DNA from: Azolla caroliniana
Taxonomy: Eukaryota; Polypodiophyta
Reading direction: 5' to 3'
NCBI GenBank assembly: GCA_043228905.1
Contig: JBHGNT010000005.1
Coordinates: 13,702,001 to 13,766,000 of the forward strand
DNA length: 64,000 nucleotides
Made by a program: the position numbers and the translations under genes. This document shows, one piece after another, positions 1 to 9,644 of the stretch (position 1 is its first letter; each line of letters starts with the position of its first letter). The notes beneath the pieces were generated by a model. That model ran no database searches, had not been told where the DNA came from, and saw nothing but the letters and a program-made list of their open reading frames with translations.

Positions 1-32
1 GTTTACACATAGGAGACACAATTTTGAACACC

Positions 33-191
33 TTTGTGAAAGGAGAGAGGTGCATGGGCAAGCCCAAACACTCCCTTGCCACAAGTCGCACGAACACACA
101 AGCAAGATTTACACTAACATGCAAGACACGATTTCGAACGTCTTTGTGAAAGGAGAGGCACGTAAGTTTGAATGCCTTTGTGAAAGGAGAG
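33..191. repeat. Short direct repeats
   Basis: A 15-base motif TTTGTGAAAGGAGAG occurs three times, at 33-47, 143-157 and 177-191. Copies one and three are followed by closely similar text (GTGCATGG then AGCCCAAA), giving an imperfect duplicated unit about 140 bp long. No convincing coding capacity is seen. The interval 200-545 is AT-rich and I see nothing else in it. Confidence 0.6.
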
Positions 192-545
192 GTGCATGGC
201 CAGCCCAAAACGCTCCCATGTCACAAGACACACAAACAAATAAGCACAAATGACGATAACAAATAAGCACAATCAAGATTTACACATAAGACAAGTAAAT
301 GAAAGAAAACATTAGTTTATATCAATATAATAGATTCTTTTATAATATAAAAATCATGTTACAATGGGTTGGATGCGAATATGAAGGATTGTTAATAAAG
401 GAATAGGGGAAGAGAGGTGGAGGAAAGAAGAGAGTGGAGTATAGAAGGAGTTTCTTTGTTGATGATGCCTCTTGACGTTGTTGATCCTTCTTCTTTCTAT
501 TTCCAATTGAGTAGAGCTTCTGCATTCCTTCTCCACCGGACCAGC

Positions 546-1005
546 TTTCGCTAAGTTCATGGTAGCTAAACCAGCTTCTCCGAGCAATTCCAAAGGTCTC
601 ACTTATGAGGGCATGGTGATGCTCTCCACCGGACCCATGATAGATCTTGTGAAGAAATCACCCCTTATTGCCTTGGTGGCGGTTTCCGTGACGATGGCGG
701 TTTCCATGGTAGCCGTGGAGATAGAGACAATGGGAGGAGATTGGATAGGGACGGAGATTGGGATGGTGGATTCGATCAGGAGAGTGGCTTTGGCCGTGAT
801 TTTGGCGATGAGCCCTCCAGGGCTAACAATGTTGACGATTGGGGTGCTCCAAAGAAATTTTTTCCCTCTGGTATGGGTGGAGCCTCAGGGCGGTATGACA
901 ATGATGTTGGTGGAGGGTGGAGGATGGGCGACTTCTCCTCTTCCAAGGATGATGAGGACAACCATTGGGGCTCTTCGAAGAAATTCACCCCTATTGTTCC
1001 TACCA
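546..1005 (+). pseudogene. EIF4B: eIF4B-like fragment (5' part of a chimeric pseudogene)
   Basis: The translation matches landmarks I know from plant translation initiation factor eIF4B, a cytosolic RNA-binding cofactor of the eIF4A/4F helicase complex. It reads KGLTYEGMVMLSTGP near 590-635 (family pattern LTxxEMLxLPTGP), then a Gly/Arg/Asp-rich stretch (GGGFRDDGGFHGSRGDRDNG), then SRANNVDDWGAPKK and a second WGSSKK repeat (family pattern SRADEVDxWGxxKK). The LTGP part and the Gly-rich part lie in different frames, so there is a frameshift near 640-670. The N-terminal and C-terminal parts of eIF4B are absent. No intron is visible across this stretch, which would fit a retrocopy or a captured transcript. 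The right boundary is set where helicase-like residues begin. Confidence 0.62.
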
Positions 1006-1480
1006 GTACAGACGATGGAGATGGAAGCCTGAAGGCCCTCCAATACTTCTCTCTCGTCTCCAAGATCTACACAGAGCATGACGCCAATCTCAGTTGCTCT
1101 GACAAAACCCTAGCCGAGTTCATCACCAATCTCGGCCGACGTAGTGATCATCGCAAGGAGAATGGAGCCAAGATGCCTGAATATTTCGTTTCAAGCTTGC
1201 TTACCACAATCCATGTTGTTTTACCTCCTTCATCTACTCGGAAAGGTGAGAAAGGGGAAGGTTAAATTTTCTCCTAATGGTGATTCTTCCTTTCCTAGTC
1301 TCTCTGTTGTTGATAATAAGACGAGGATTCGAAAGATTGAGAATAATCTAGAGTGTGAGGCATGATCCAAGGGAGAGAGGACTGAGAGAAAGAAGTATAG
1401 CTCTCGTGATAATGACCAAAGAGGGGATGCAAGACACAACGAGAGAGATAGGAGAGTAGAGATGTTTAGTTACAGTCCGT
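1006..1480 (+). pseudogene. DEAH-box helicase (DHX8/PRP22/DEAH5-type) N-terminal fragment
   Basis: In the same open frame as the upstream eIF4B-like WGxxKK repeats, the protein changes to LKALQYFSLVSKIYTE, DKTLAEFITNLGR and GAKMPEYFVSSLLTTIH. These are the hallmark residues of the N-terminal domain of plant DEAH5/PRP22-type spliceosomal helicases, which release mRNA from the spliceosome. The frame ends at 1265. The homology continues one frame over (FPSLSVVDNKTRIRKIENNLE) to a stop at 1363-1365, and an Arg/Ser/Glu-rich RS-like run follows to about 1480, as in the parent family. The S1 domain and all helicase motifs are missing, so it cannot be a helicase. It is a fragment fused to an unrelated gene fragment. 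Confidence 0.68.
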
Positions 1481-2231
1481 CTCACAGAAAGAAAACATCT
1501 TGGCATTGAATGTGAGAAGGCATTCCGAGATGGAAAACATGTCACATTTGCGGGTGAGCAGTTCCCAAAGACTTAGAATAGAAATGAAGGTACAAACAAA
1601 TTTTGTAGAAACAGAACTCCTCCAAGCATTCTAGAACAATTCTATACACCACAGGAAGACGGCCAGATAGAGACATCTGGCGGTGGCTAAGACAACCGAC
1701 CACACGGGGATGGCCGCGGTCGAGATGCACAATCGAGACGCGTTGCCGAGAGTACAACCCAGACGCATGACCGAGAGAAGGGCCGAGTGATGGCCACGAA
1801 GACAGCCAAAGAGAAGATGAAGAAGAAAGTGGACGAAGAAGAAAAGAAATAGGAAAGAGAAGAGGGGCAGAGAGAAAAATTTCACAAGCTCAAGGGTATC
1901 CATTAAAATTTCAAAACTTTGAGGGTAAAAACGAAAATTTTCTAAAACCAAGGGGTACAAATCATGAAATTTCGAAAACACAACTCACATGATGAAAGAA
2001 AGAATACACAAACACACAACACGATCTCACGACCCATGCGACAATGCACTAGCCGATTGGTGTATGATCCAATCATGACTGGTGTTGACCGAACGAGAAG
2101 GTTTGAGTCAAGCCAAGCTCCGACTGAAGTTATCGATCTTAGAGCAGTGATCCTGTTATTGCTAGGGCCGGACAACAGCCTAACACAGGGTGTCCACTTA
2201 AGACACGTCACCAAAGGGTGGTACCATAGAA
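1481..2231. other. No gene recognised
   Basis: This flank contains a purine-rich stretch (about 1795-1900) and short unsupported open frames only. I recognise no domain, LTR end or RNA gene in it. It abuts the left LTR of element A directly. Confidence 0.4.
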
Positions 2232-2615
2232 TGACTTACGACACAACGCTTACTTAGACCTTAATCGGTTACTTAGCCATCCATAATTAACACGCGTAAG
2301 ATATAACAATGAATACAGAACGGTAATCAACACTGGAAGATTAAGACAATAAGCTTTATTAATTATCCGCTCCTGATTACATTGTAACCGGTCCTTTATA
2401 TAGGTCTCTGGTGCGAAATACAAAACGGTGCCAACCGGCACCTTTACGGAATCGTTCCGGATCCGGATCGGCATACCGATTCCGGTCCGTCCGTCCACAT
2501 CTTCTTATATAATAATATGTATATATTAAGACTACTAATTACAACAGTTCCCGAATAACTATTCCTTTCACACTCTGGTTTGGACCTCCTTAAGCCTTCT
2601 TGCCGACCGGTAACA
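2232..2615 (-). repeat. 3' LTR of element A
   Basis: On the minus strand it runs TGTTACC...AAGTCA and is nearly identical to 24270-24653. A TATA box (TATATAAAGG, minus, 2393-2402) lies about 33 bp upstream of a polyadenylation signal AATAAA (minus, 2355-2360). This order supports transcription on the minus strand, in agreement with the pol genes. Confidence 0.9.
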
Positions 2616-2669
2616 CATGGCACGCCCGTGGGATAGTACCTTGTACATCGAACCCACTATCCAACCCTT

Positions 2670-5370
2670 TTATGCTTCGTCCAAAATGTCCAGAATGCTT
2701 TGCTCCAAAATTTTCAATGGCCCGTTGGGAATCTGTTGTTGCTGTTGTGGCTGCTGCTGTTGTTCCGTTTGTGGTTGTGGTTGCTGCTCCGTTTGTGGCT
2801 GTGGCTCTATTTGTCGCTCTGGCACCGACGTTTCCATCGTTGGTTCCTCCGACGAAGTTGTTTGTGGCTGACTGACCCCGGCCTATTCCCCCTCCGGTCT
2901 TTGCACCGGCAACGGTTCCTCATCACTAAGGTTGACCGTTGCCACCTTTCGCGCTTTTTCTTCGCGGAGCCGGGACCACTCATAGCTTTCGAACTGGATT
3001 TGAGCCTCCACCCGATCATCGTCTAGTTGAGCTACGAGCTGTCGGACCTGCACCAATTGTTCATCCGCTAGGGTTGTGAAATCTTCCGCCAGCTCATCCC
3101 TGATGGTGGTGAAGTCCTCCGAGTTCAGCATATAGCAGCCGTCGCCCTCCTTTCGTCGGTTTTCAACGTCTGCCCTAAGCAATTGGAGTTTCGGCGTATT
3201 CTGCGCCCATTTTGCCCACGAACGCACAAAGCTATCATCAATCAAGCTTTTGGTCTTAGTGAGCCATGACCGGAGGATGCACTGGATCCGTTTGGCTCCC
3301 ATCTTTGATTTATTTTTTGCGGCTTGTCGCTCCTCCTTCAATTGCTTGATGATCCGAACCGTGTCTGCCTCCTGCTCCCTATAATGCGACAATTGAGTTT
3401 GATAGGTTGTTTGCAACCTCTGTAGTACCATTGACACTCTTTCCTTGTCTTCATGGTTCTGTTTGTGGAGCTCCATCCGGTCATTCGCCGCTTCCTCCAA
3501 TAGCCGGGAACTTTCCGCTCGTTCTTCGGCGAGTGCCGTTGTGGCCCTATCAACCTCTTGCCGGAGCTTGGCCATCCATTCCTGTTGTTGCTGATGCTCC
3601 GTCTCCAGCTGCTTGTAGTCCCGATGCAAATGATCGAAATCATCAGTCTTCTGCTTCAGCCTTTGGTTGATCTGACGGCGCGCGCAGTCCTCCCGGTCCT
3701 TCTGGTGCTAGAGCTCTTCCTTCAACCGCTCGATTTCCGTTTCCGCCATCCGTCGCAGCTTGTCTTTTTCCTGCAGCACTTTCTCTTTTTCCTCCTTCAA
3801 CCGGTCGTAAGCATGATGTCCTTTACGCAGGTTTTCCTCTGCACGGTGAAGTTTCTCAGCAGTCTTTCTTAATTCTTCTTCGACTGCCTTCTTCAAGTCG
3901 CGTTCGCGGCTCCGTAATGCTTCTTGTGCGGCAAGCTCATCTCATAATTTCGCAAGCTCTTGGGCTTGCGCCGCATGTTTCTCCGGGACAGTTTGTGTCT
4001 CCAGGGTCTTATTCTTCTGTACATCAACCGGAGTCACCGGTGCTTGGATCTGCGTTGCGGTTAAGGCCATTTTGGCCATATCTCTAGTGATCTGATCCAA
4101 GTCTTGTTCGAGGCACCGCATCCTTGACCGGGCCGTCTCCAGTTCATCGGTTGTGACTAGCAACCGTTCCGTTTGCGCTCTTTCCTCCGCCTCTATGCAT
4201 CCGACTACTCCGACAATTTGGTCTCCTATCCACCGGAGGCATTGGTTGTCGGTGCACTGTTGTTGCGCTTGCACGGAGAGTTGGCTGATGGGTTCACTCG
4301 CCGGTGGCTAGTCCCGCCGTTCTGCGTCAAGCTGCGCTTCTAGTTCTGCCAGCTGACCACTGCCATTCCGGCTAATCGCCCCTTGTCTGCTTGTTCTTGG
4401 CCGGTTGGGGCGGTTGGCCTTTGTATCTCCAGCTCTTGGGTGACGGGGCTTGCCAGTGCTGCCTGTTGTGCCGGGACTTCTGTGACCGGTTCCATCCGAA
4501 CCGGTTCCGGTGCCTCCCTTGGCGTGGGTTGCTCAACGTGAGTTGCGGGCGTTCCATCCTTCTGTGGGTCTGAACGCTTCTTGGCTGATTCATCGGTGAT
4601 CTTCACTAGCCGCCGCTAGAGGTGCTCCGTGGGTTCTTCCTCCATTTCTTCCGCCTGAGTCCTGACATTCATTCTTGCCGCCAGGGTGTCCGTTTCCTGT
4701 TGCACCAGTCGGTGGAGTGGGCTCTTCGAGGGTCGTGCCGGTGTCTCCTCACTTGCATCCGTTGCCGCTTCCGGCTGGCGCGCTCCGTCGCCGCCTTCTC
4801 TGCTTCGGCAGTCTTCCCCTTAGTGGCCTTGGAGGCCAACAGTTGTTGCCATTTCGAAGCAGGTTTCGGGGTGCCGTTCGTTGCTCTTCTCCGCTTCTTG
4901 GTTTGGACGGGCTCGACCGATGGTGCCAACAGGGTGAGCCATTGTGTCACCGCATGTCATATTTTCTGGCCTTCCTTGCCGTCCTTTCCTCTTACTATAT
5001 CAATGGCCGTACACAGCCTGTCGGCAATCAGCACCGGCCAATCTACCTTGACCCCTTCGTACGTTGCGATGATCAAGCCTGCCCGGTTCTAAGGCATGAC
5101 GGGGGGTCGAGGGTACACGTGGCCGAACTCGTGGAGCACACGGGCAATTTCACGGAATAGCATATCTTCGCCGCCTTGTGTCCTGTAGCCCTTGCTGGCT
5201 AATGAGTACTCACCGAAATATTTGATGAGTTGCTCGGAGGTAGGATTGTCGATCGTGTAGATACCTCCCTCCGGAAGGCCTATTAACGCACGGATTGCTT
5301 CCTCCATGATCACCTCTGGGTCGATTTCTTTTATAATCTTTTCGACCTCCTTGTGTGGCGCCGCCTCCAT
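2670..5370 (-). pseudogene. Accessory coiled-coil ORF of element A (env position)
   Basis: A roughly 900-codon frame lies downstream of integrase and upstream of the 3' LTR, in the same sense as pol. The N-terminal part (about 5370-4960) looks globular, with EVEKIIKEIDPEVIMEE and a FREIARVLHEFGHVYPRPP segment. A basic linker follows, then a Pro/Gln/Thr-rich linker (about 4370-4606), then long Glu/Lys/Arg/Leu heptad-like coiled coil (about 2890-4330), and a Gln/Pro-rich tail ending at TAA 2670-2672. It is broken by TAG at 2883, 3708, 4308, 4616 and 5089, by TGA at 3942 and 4957, and by frameshifts near 4375 and about 4700-4760. I do not recognise the family. Its position is where env-like or other extra genes sit in plant Ty3 elements, but I see no signal peptide or membrane segment that would support an envelope protein. 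Confidence 0.6.
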
Positions 5371-5800
5371 GATCGTTAAGAAACCCTCCAGACCATGCTG
5401 TCGTAACCATTTCTTGGTGGTCCATCTCTGCGTCCAAGTCGGAGAGCGTTGGCGAGGTTTGGTGGTGGGGAGAGTGTGAGAGAGAAAATTCTGAGGGAGG
5501 GGGTTCTCTGTGTGCGAGCTCTCTATGATTGATCTTCGCGCGTCGCTCTGCGTCTGTTCTCCTTGGTTCGCGATAGGAGAAGGTCTCGATGCGTGGGGGT
5601 TTTTCTCTGTGCATTTTGGCGCCTTTTTCGAGCCTCCGCATGTGCAGGTCGTGTACTATAATAGCATTGCGTGCCATGTGGCGATGGTTTAATGTCCTAT
5701 TCCTAGCTCCTCATACCTTTTCGACGTGCCTCTTTACTCCTCGTGTGCATGGCCGTTTCCACCACTCCTTTCCATGATTTATTTGATTCGCTCCTTTTTA
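5371..5800 (-). other. Spacer between integrase and accessory ORF of A
   Basis: This holds the leader of the accessory ORF and an AT-rich homopolymeric stretch (5785-5850). A 155-residue Arg/Pro/His-rich open frame (5210-5677, minus) crosses it, but I see no domain in it. Confidence 0.35.
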
Positions 5801-6276
5801 TTATTTATTATTTATTTCTTTATTATTTTTTATTTTTTTATTTTTTAACTTACTTGTGTGGTTAGTTTTTCTCGGGTCCCGTCGGACCTTTGCCCGAAGC
5901 GTGCAACTTGCCAGCCTCTTGACGGTTTGCCGCCGTTCTGCTCTCCTCGGTTGCGGCTCATACTCCTCCTTACTGGCTTGGTGGTAGCCGTTGTCTGATT
6001 CGGTGGCGGCCTTTCGTTCAAATGGGTTCTTAGGCATAGGTCCTTTGTATGGTTTTAGTCTAAATCCGTTGACCCATTTGCCCAGCACTTCTCCGGCAAG
6101 TGTCCCCAACTGGTAGGACCCATTGAACTCGCATGTGATCCAGTATGGTCTGGTCCATCTAAACCGTTGTTTACCTAGCATTTTGCCCATCCGGGTCTGG
6201 AACACGAGTACCGGCTTGCCGGTCCCAAACATCTTTTCGTTTCCCTTCCGATTCCAATCTACAAATGCTTTCCGTC
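5801..6276 (-). pseudogene. Integrase C-terminal region of element A
   Basis: This is the continuation of the integrase frame that A1 split at the target CCGTC. It contains a Ty3 integrase C-terminal beta-barrel-like module (KPVLVFQTRMGKML, then RFRWTRPYWITCEFNGSYQL, then GFRLKPYKG). In Ty3 integrases this region binds DNA. The tail after about 5930 is Lys/Arg-rich and runs into AT-rich sequence. The natural frame does not start here; the upstream portion lies at 9640-10512. Confidence 0.75.
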
Positions 6277-7149
6277 TGTGTCGTGCCTTTCGGCTCCGGA
6301 TCGTTTGCGTGAGTCGGGTGGGAACCACCGGGGTTTTGGACTAGGAGGAGGAAGAATTTGAGGCTAATCTAGTTATGAATATGAATAGATTATAAGAAAG
6401 AGATATAGAAACTTGTGAATCCCACAAGTATAATTGTTTTAGTTTATCTAAATCGTAGTAATAAATTGAAATAATTTAGAATAGATTAGAGTAGATTGAG
6501 AAAAGAGATCAAACCTTGTGAATCCCACAAGTATTACATTAATCAATATTTATGTAAGAATATGAATTTAGATTGAAAGAGATAGATTATCTTAAACTTC
6601 GTGAATCCCACGAGTATATTTTATTGATTGTTGGTGTTTTAGGAAATATATCCAATTTCCCAAATATTTTTCACACACCTATTACATTGTGCTCCCCATC
6701 CTTATGTAGTGATGGGAGAGACTAAGCATAGCTACATGCTTTTTTTTCTAATATGTTCATGCACACTAAATGTGCATGTGATGCTTTTCTAATCCTTGCT
6801 TTTATTTACTAAATATAGTGCTCATGCACGCTAGATGTGCATGAGTCACTTTTTAGTCGCTTGCGTTTTTCTATAAAATATTCACGCACTCTAAAAATAC
6901 ATGATTTACCTTTTAATAAAGGTAGGCGCAAATAAAGCAGTTATAGTTATTAAATCTATTTATAGAACACTAAAGATAAGGTAGTATAATGGTAAAGTTG
7001 AGGTTTGGCTATGTGGAGGTACAGGGTTCGAATCCTGCCCTATGCACGTGATAAATATCTTGATATATTATTTTATTTATTTATATGTAATTAAATCGGT
7101 TATATTATTTTTTTACTTTTTCACGTAGTGTACGAAATACACTACGACA
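6277..7149 (-). repeat. 3' LTR of A1
   Basis: It starts TGTGTCGTGCC and ends ACGACA on the plus strand. It holds a tRNA-like module (6974-7046). Its outer edge has a 9-bp-stem palindrome (7124-7146). The gag frame of A1 ends 45 bp inside this LTR. Confidence 0.93.
6974..7046 (+). promoter_or_regulatory. tRNA-like Pol III module in A1 LTR (left copy)
   Basis: A box TAGTATAATGG (6982-6992) matches TRGYNNARNNG exactly. B box GTTCGAATC (7026-7034) matches GWTCRANNC exactly, 33 bp downstream. The module is antisense to A1. The T-arm pairs only partly and the acceptor stem does not form, so I read it as tRNA-derived and not as a functional tRNA gene. Confidence 0.65.
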
Positions 7150-8730
7150 CTCGCCCCCTCCGAACCCGCACATCCTCCGGTATGTGCCGAAGTTGCCGAT
7201 GCTCGTTGTCTCCCCTTCATCCTCCGTTTGTCCCGCTATGTCAACTTTGTCTCTCCATTTTGAGTAGACCCATTCTTTCCACCCGAACCATTGTCGCCAT
7301 CCGATCCACCATATTCTTTGTTCATTCTTTGCATTGCCATGAGTGGTTGTCATGGTCCCTTGTGGTACTCTTGAGCATCTCGGTGTGTTGTCTCTCTCCA
7401 CTCCGCGCTTGTCTTCCGTAGGTTCTACCCACGCGTCGATGTCGACCTCCGAATACGCGCTCGCTGTTAGGTCCTTGTGCGGCTTTAATGCATGCTTTAT
7501 TTCTCGATGTTGCGCATGCGTCGTATTAGGCCGTAGCGCATGCTTCGTATTCCATCGTAGTGCATGCGCCGTATTACCCCGTAGTGCATACTTATTTTTG
7601 CACCGTAGCGCGTGCTTCTTTTTGCGCCGTAGCGTGTGCTTCTCTTTACGCCGTAGCACGTGCTTCTTTTGGTGCCGTAGTGCGTGCTCCGTATTACATG
7701 CTTCTCCCATCGTAGACCCGACCTTCGCGTTGTCATGCTTTTGTTTACATCGGAATTTCAGACGGATCATCTTCCATCCGAACCGGCTTCCGACTTTACC
7801 TTCCTTGTTGCCACCTCCCGTCTCTCCGGTCTCACGTTGGTTCTCGGACACAACCGCCGAAGTCTCTAGAATTAGTGGGTAGGAATCCTCGGTATTATCA
7901 TCTTCCGTTGTTTCACCCATAGCCATGTTCTCCTTGGCTATCTCTCCTTCGTATGCATCGGCTTCGACCTTCGTTTCGTTGCCGCCACTTTCCTTATCTT
8001 CGGTGTTATGTCGACACCCGGGCTCCAGTACCGAAGTCTCCGAAACAATGGTGAAGGAATCCCTTCGTTCGTGCTCATTTACTTTGTCTTCCTCGTTGCC
8101 CTTCCGGTCCTCCACTTTTCCACCGACACATTCCGTCTCTCCGGTCTCACGTTGGTGCACGGGCACAACCGCCGAAGTCTCTGGAACCGGTGTGGGGATA
8201 CCCTTTCGTCCTCGATCTTCCTCCTCCTCGTCCTTTGTTGGCCTCGACTTTGGTTCGGTTTTAAGCTCCCCTTCAATGTCGACTTGCGACTTTTCATGCA
8301 TCTCCGAACCCTTCCGCATCAAGCTCTCCTTCGGTGGTAGTCGGTGGCCGCTTTTCACCCACTGTTGACCGCCGTTCGTGGACCATGTCCTCGTCCGCTT
8401 CGGTCTTAGATAGTCATATGTGTCTCGTATAGCTTCTTCAAAGGACTCCCACATCGGGCTTTGTTGTCGTATCTCGTGGATTCTCTCTTGAAGCTCATCC
8501 GTAGCCACCTGGTTGAAAGATAACACTTGCAATCTTTCTGAGATACCATATCGCAACATCTCCATTTTGTAGTCACGTAGATAGCGTGACACGTCCTTTC
8601 CATCGAATTGGCCGTTTTGTTGCACGAGCCGTTGTACTACTGTCGTGATCTCCGACATCTCGCGTTGTTCTTGTAGCATTCTCTCGAACATCATCATCAT
8701 CATGTTCATCGCCTCTTGTTGATTCTCCAT
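7105..8730 (-). CDS. Gag-like protein of A1 with repeat domain
   Basis: This uninterrupted frame of 541 residues starts at ATG 8730, shortly after the primer site. Residues about 1-115 resemble the N-terminal Gag region of O and N (MFERMLQEQREM, VSRYLRDYKMEMLRYGI, ELQERIHEIRQQ and WESFEEAIRDTYDYL). The middle is acidic and contains two copies of an ETSAVV...QRETGE unit. It is followed by an array of about nine 9-residue repeats (HALR-x-KK-x type). A Trp-rich segment and a Gly/Cys tail (GTYRRMCGFGGGECR) end the protein inside the LTR. No zinc knuckle and no enzyme domain are seen. The intact frame in a young element suggests the protein is functional for packaging, but that is inference. Confidence 0.72.
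   Translation of the reverse strand: MENQQEAMNMMMMMFERMLQEQREMSEITTVVQRLVQQNGQFDGKDVSRYLRDYKMEMLRYGISERLQVLSFNQVATDELQERIHEIRQQSPMWESFEEAIRDTYDYLRPKRTRTWSTNGGQQWVKSGHRLPPKESLMRKGSEMHEKSQVDIEGELKTEPKSRPTKDEEEEDRGRKGIPTPVPETSAVVPVHQRETGETECVGGKVEDRKGNEEDKVNEHERRDSFTIVSETSVLEPGCRHNTEDKESGGNETKVEADAYEGEIAKENMAMGETTEDDNTEDSYPLILETSAVVSENQRETGETGGGNKEGKVGSRFGWKMIRLKFRCKQKHDNAKVGSTMGEACNTEHALRHQKKHVLRRKEKHTLRRKKKHALRCKNKYALRGNTAHALRWNTKHALRPNTTHAQHREIKHALKPHKDLTASAYSEVDIDAWVEPTEDKRGVERDNTPRCSRVPQGTMTTTHGNAKNEQRIWWIGWRQWFGWKEWVYSKWRDKVDIAGQTEDEGETTSIGNFGTYRRMCGFGGGECRSVFRTLREKVKK
7483..7705 (-). repeat. 27-bp tandem repeats coding for HALRxxxxK units
   Basis: About eight to nine imperfect 27-bp units (plus strand pattern GTAGYGCATGCTTYKTATT) lie inside the A1 gag frame. 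The unit length is a multiple of three, and the repeats translate to a basic 9-residue motif with alternating His/Leu/Arg/Lys. Confidence 0.8.
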
Positions 8731-8745
8731 CTCCTTGCCACCCGC

Positions 8746-8765
8746 CTTCACGTCGGGTTCACCAA
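8746..8765 (-). other. Primer-binding site of A1
   Basis: On the minus strand TTGGTGAACCCGACGTGAAG begins directly inside the 5' LTR. The same site occurs in M, N and O, which ties these elements into one superfamily. I did not assign the priming tRNA. Confidence 0.75.
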
Positions 8766-8766
8766 C

Positions 8767-9639
8767 TGTGTCGTGCCTTTCGGCTCCGGATCGTTTGCGT
8801 GAGTCGGGTGGGAACCACCGGGGTTTTGGACTAGGAGGAGGAAGAATTTGAGGCTAATCTAGTTATGAATATGAATAGATTATAAGAAAGAGATATAGAA
8901 ACTTGTGAATCCCACAAGTATAATTGTTTTAGTTTATCTAAATCGTAGTAATAAATTGAAATAATTTAGAATAGATTAGAGTAGATTGAGAAAAGAGATC
9001 AAACCTTGTGAATCCCACAAGTATTACATTAATCAATATTTATGTAAGAATATGAATTTAGATTGAAAGAGATAGATTATCTTAAACTTCGTGAATCCCA
9101 CGAGTATATTTTATTGATTGTTGGTGTTTTAGGAAATATATCCAATTTCCCAAATATTTTTCACACACCTATTACATTGTGCTCCCCATCCTTATGTAGT
9201 GATGGGAGAGACTAAGCATAGCTACATGCTTTTTTTTCTAATATGTTCATGCACACTAAATGTGCATGTGATGCTTTTCTAATCCTTGCTTTTATTTACT
9301 AAATATAGTGCTCATGCACGCTAGATGTGCATGAGTCACTTTTTAGTCGCTTGCGTTTTTCTATAAAATATTCACGCACTCTAAAAATACATGATTTACC
9401 TTTTAATAAAGGTAGGCGCAAATAAAGCAGTTATAGTTATTAAATCTATTTATAGAACACTAAAGATAAGGTAGTATAATGGTAAAGTTGAGGTTTGGCT
9501 ACGTGGAGGTACAGGGTTCGAATCCTGCCCTATGCACGTGATAAATATCTTGATATATTATTTTATTTATTTATATGTAATTAAATCGGTTATATTATTT
9601 TTTTACTTTTTCACGTAGTGTACGAAATACACTACGACA
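8767..9639 (-). repeat. 5' LTR of A1
   Basis: It is virtually identical to 6277-7149, offset by 2,490 bp, and includes the same tRNA-like module and edge palindrome. Confidence 0.93.
9464..9536 (+). promoter_or_regulatory. tRNA-like Pol III module in A1 LTR (right copy)
   Basis: This is the second LTR copy of the module, with the A box at 9472-9482 and the B box at 9516-9524. Both boxes are preserved; the T-to-C difference between the LTRs lies between them. Confidence 0.65.
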
Positions 9640-9644
9640 CCGTC

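Larger units (their letters stand above)
6277..9639 (-). mobile_element. A1: gag-only, non-autonomous Ty3-type LTR element
   Basis: Two 873-bp LTRs (6277-7149 and 8767-9639) flank a 1,617-bp internal region holding one open reading frame on the minus strand. The target duplication CCGTC is at 6272-6276 and 9640-9644. The LTRs are almost identical by eye; I saw one difference, T/C, near 7012 and 9502. This implies a very recent insertion. The primer site is the same as in N, M and O. No protease, RT or integrase is encoded, so mobility must depend on a relative. The structure fits the plant class described as terminal-repeat retrotransposons with a GAG domain. Confidence 0.92.

Noticed and set aside
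559-1265. A working eIF4B or helicase gene
   Set aside because: Only fragments of each are present, with frameshifts and without RNA-binding or helicase motifs.
1631-2214. Minus-strand hydrophobic frames near the left edge
   Set aside because: They cover purine-rich sequence with no recognisable domain or start context. Judged to be chance frames.
2618-2640. Plus-strand primer-site-like text (TGGCACGCCCGTGGGA) beside the left LTR of A, implying a plus-strand element
   Set aside because: All pol genes, the TATA box and the AATAAA order point to the minus strand. The text is better explained as the 3' internal end, shared with G.
2700-3026. Plus-strand Leu/Val/Cys-rich frame that looks like a membrane protein
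   Set aside because: It is the antisense shadow of the Gln/Pro-rich tail of the accessory ORF of A.
7483-7705. Regular repeats suggestive of a CRISPR-like array
   Set aside because: Units are contiguous 27-bp coding repeats without spacers, inside a long gag frame in a eukaryotic element.
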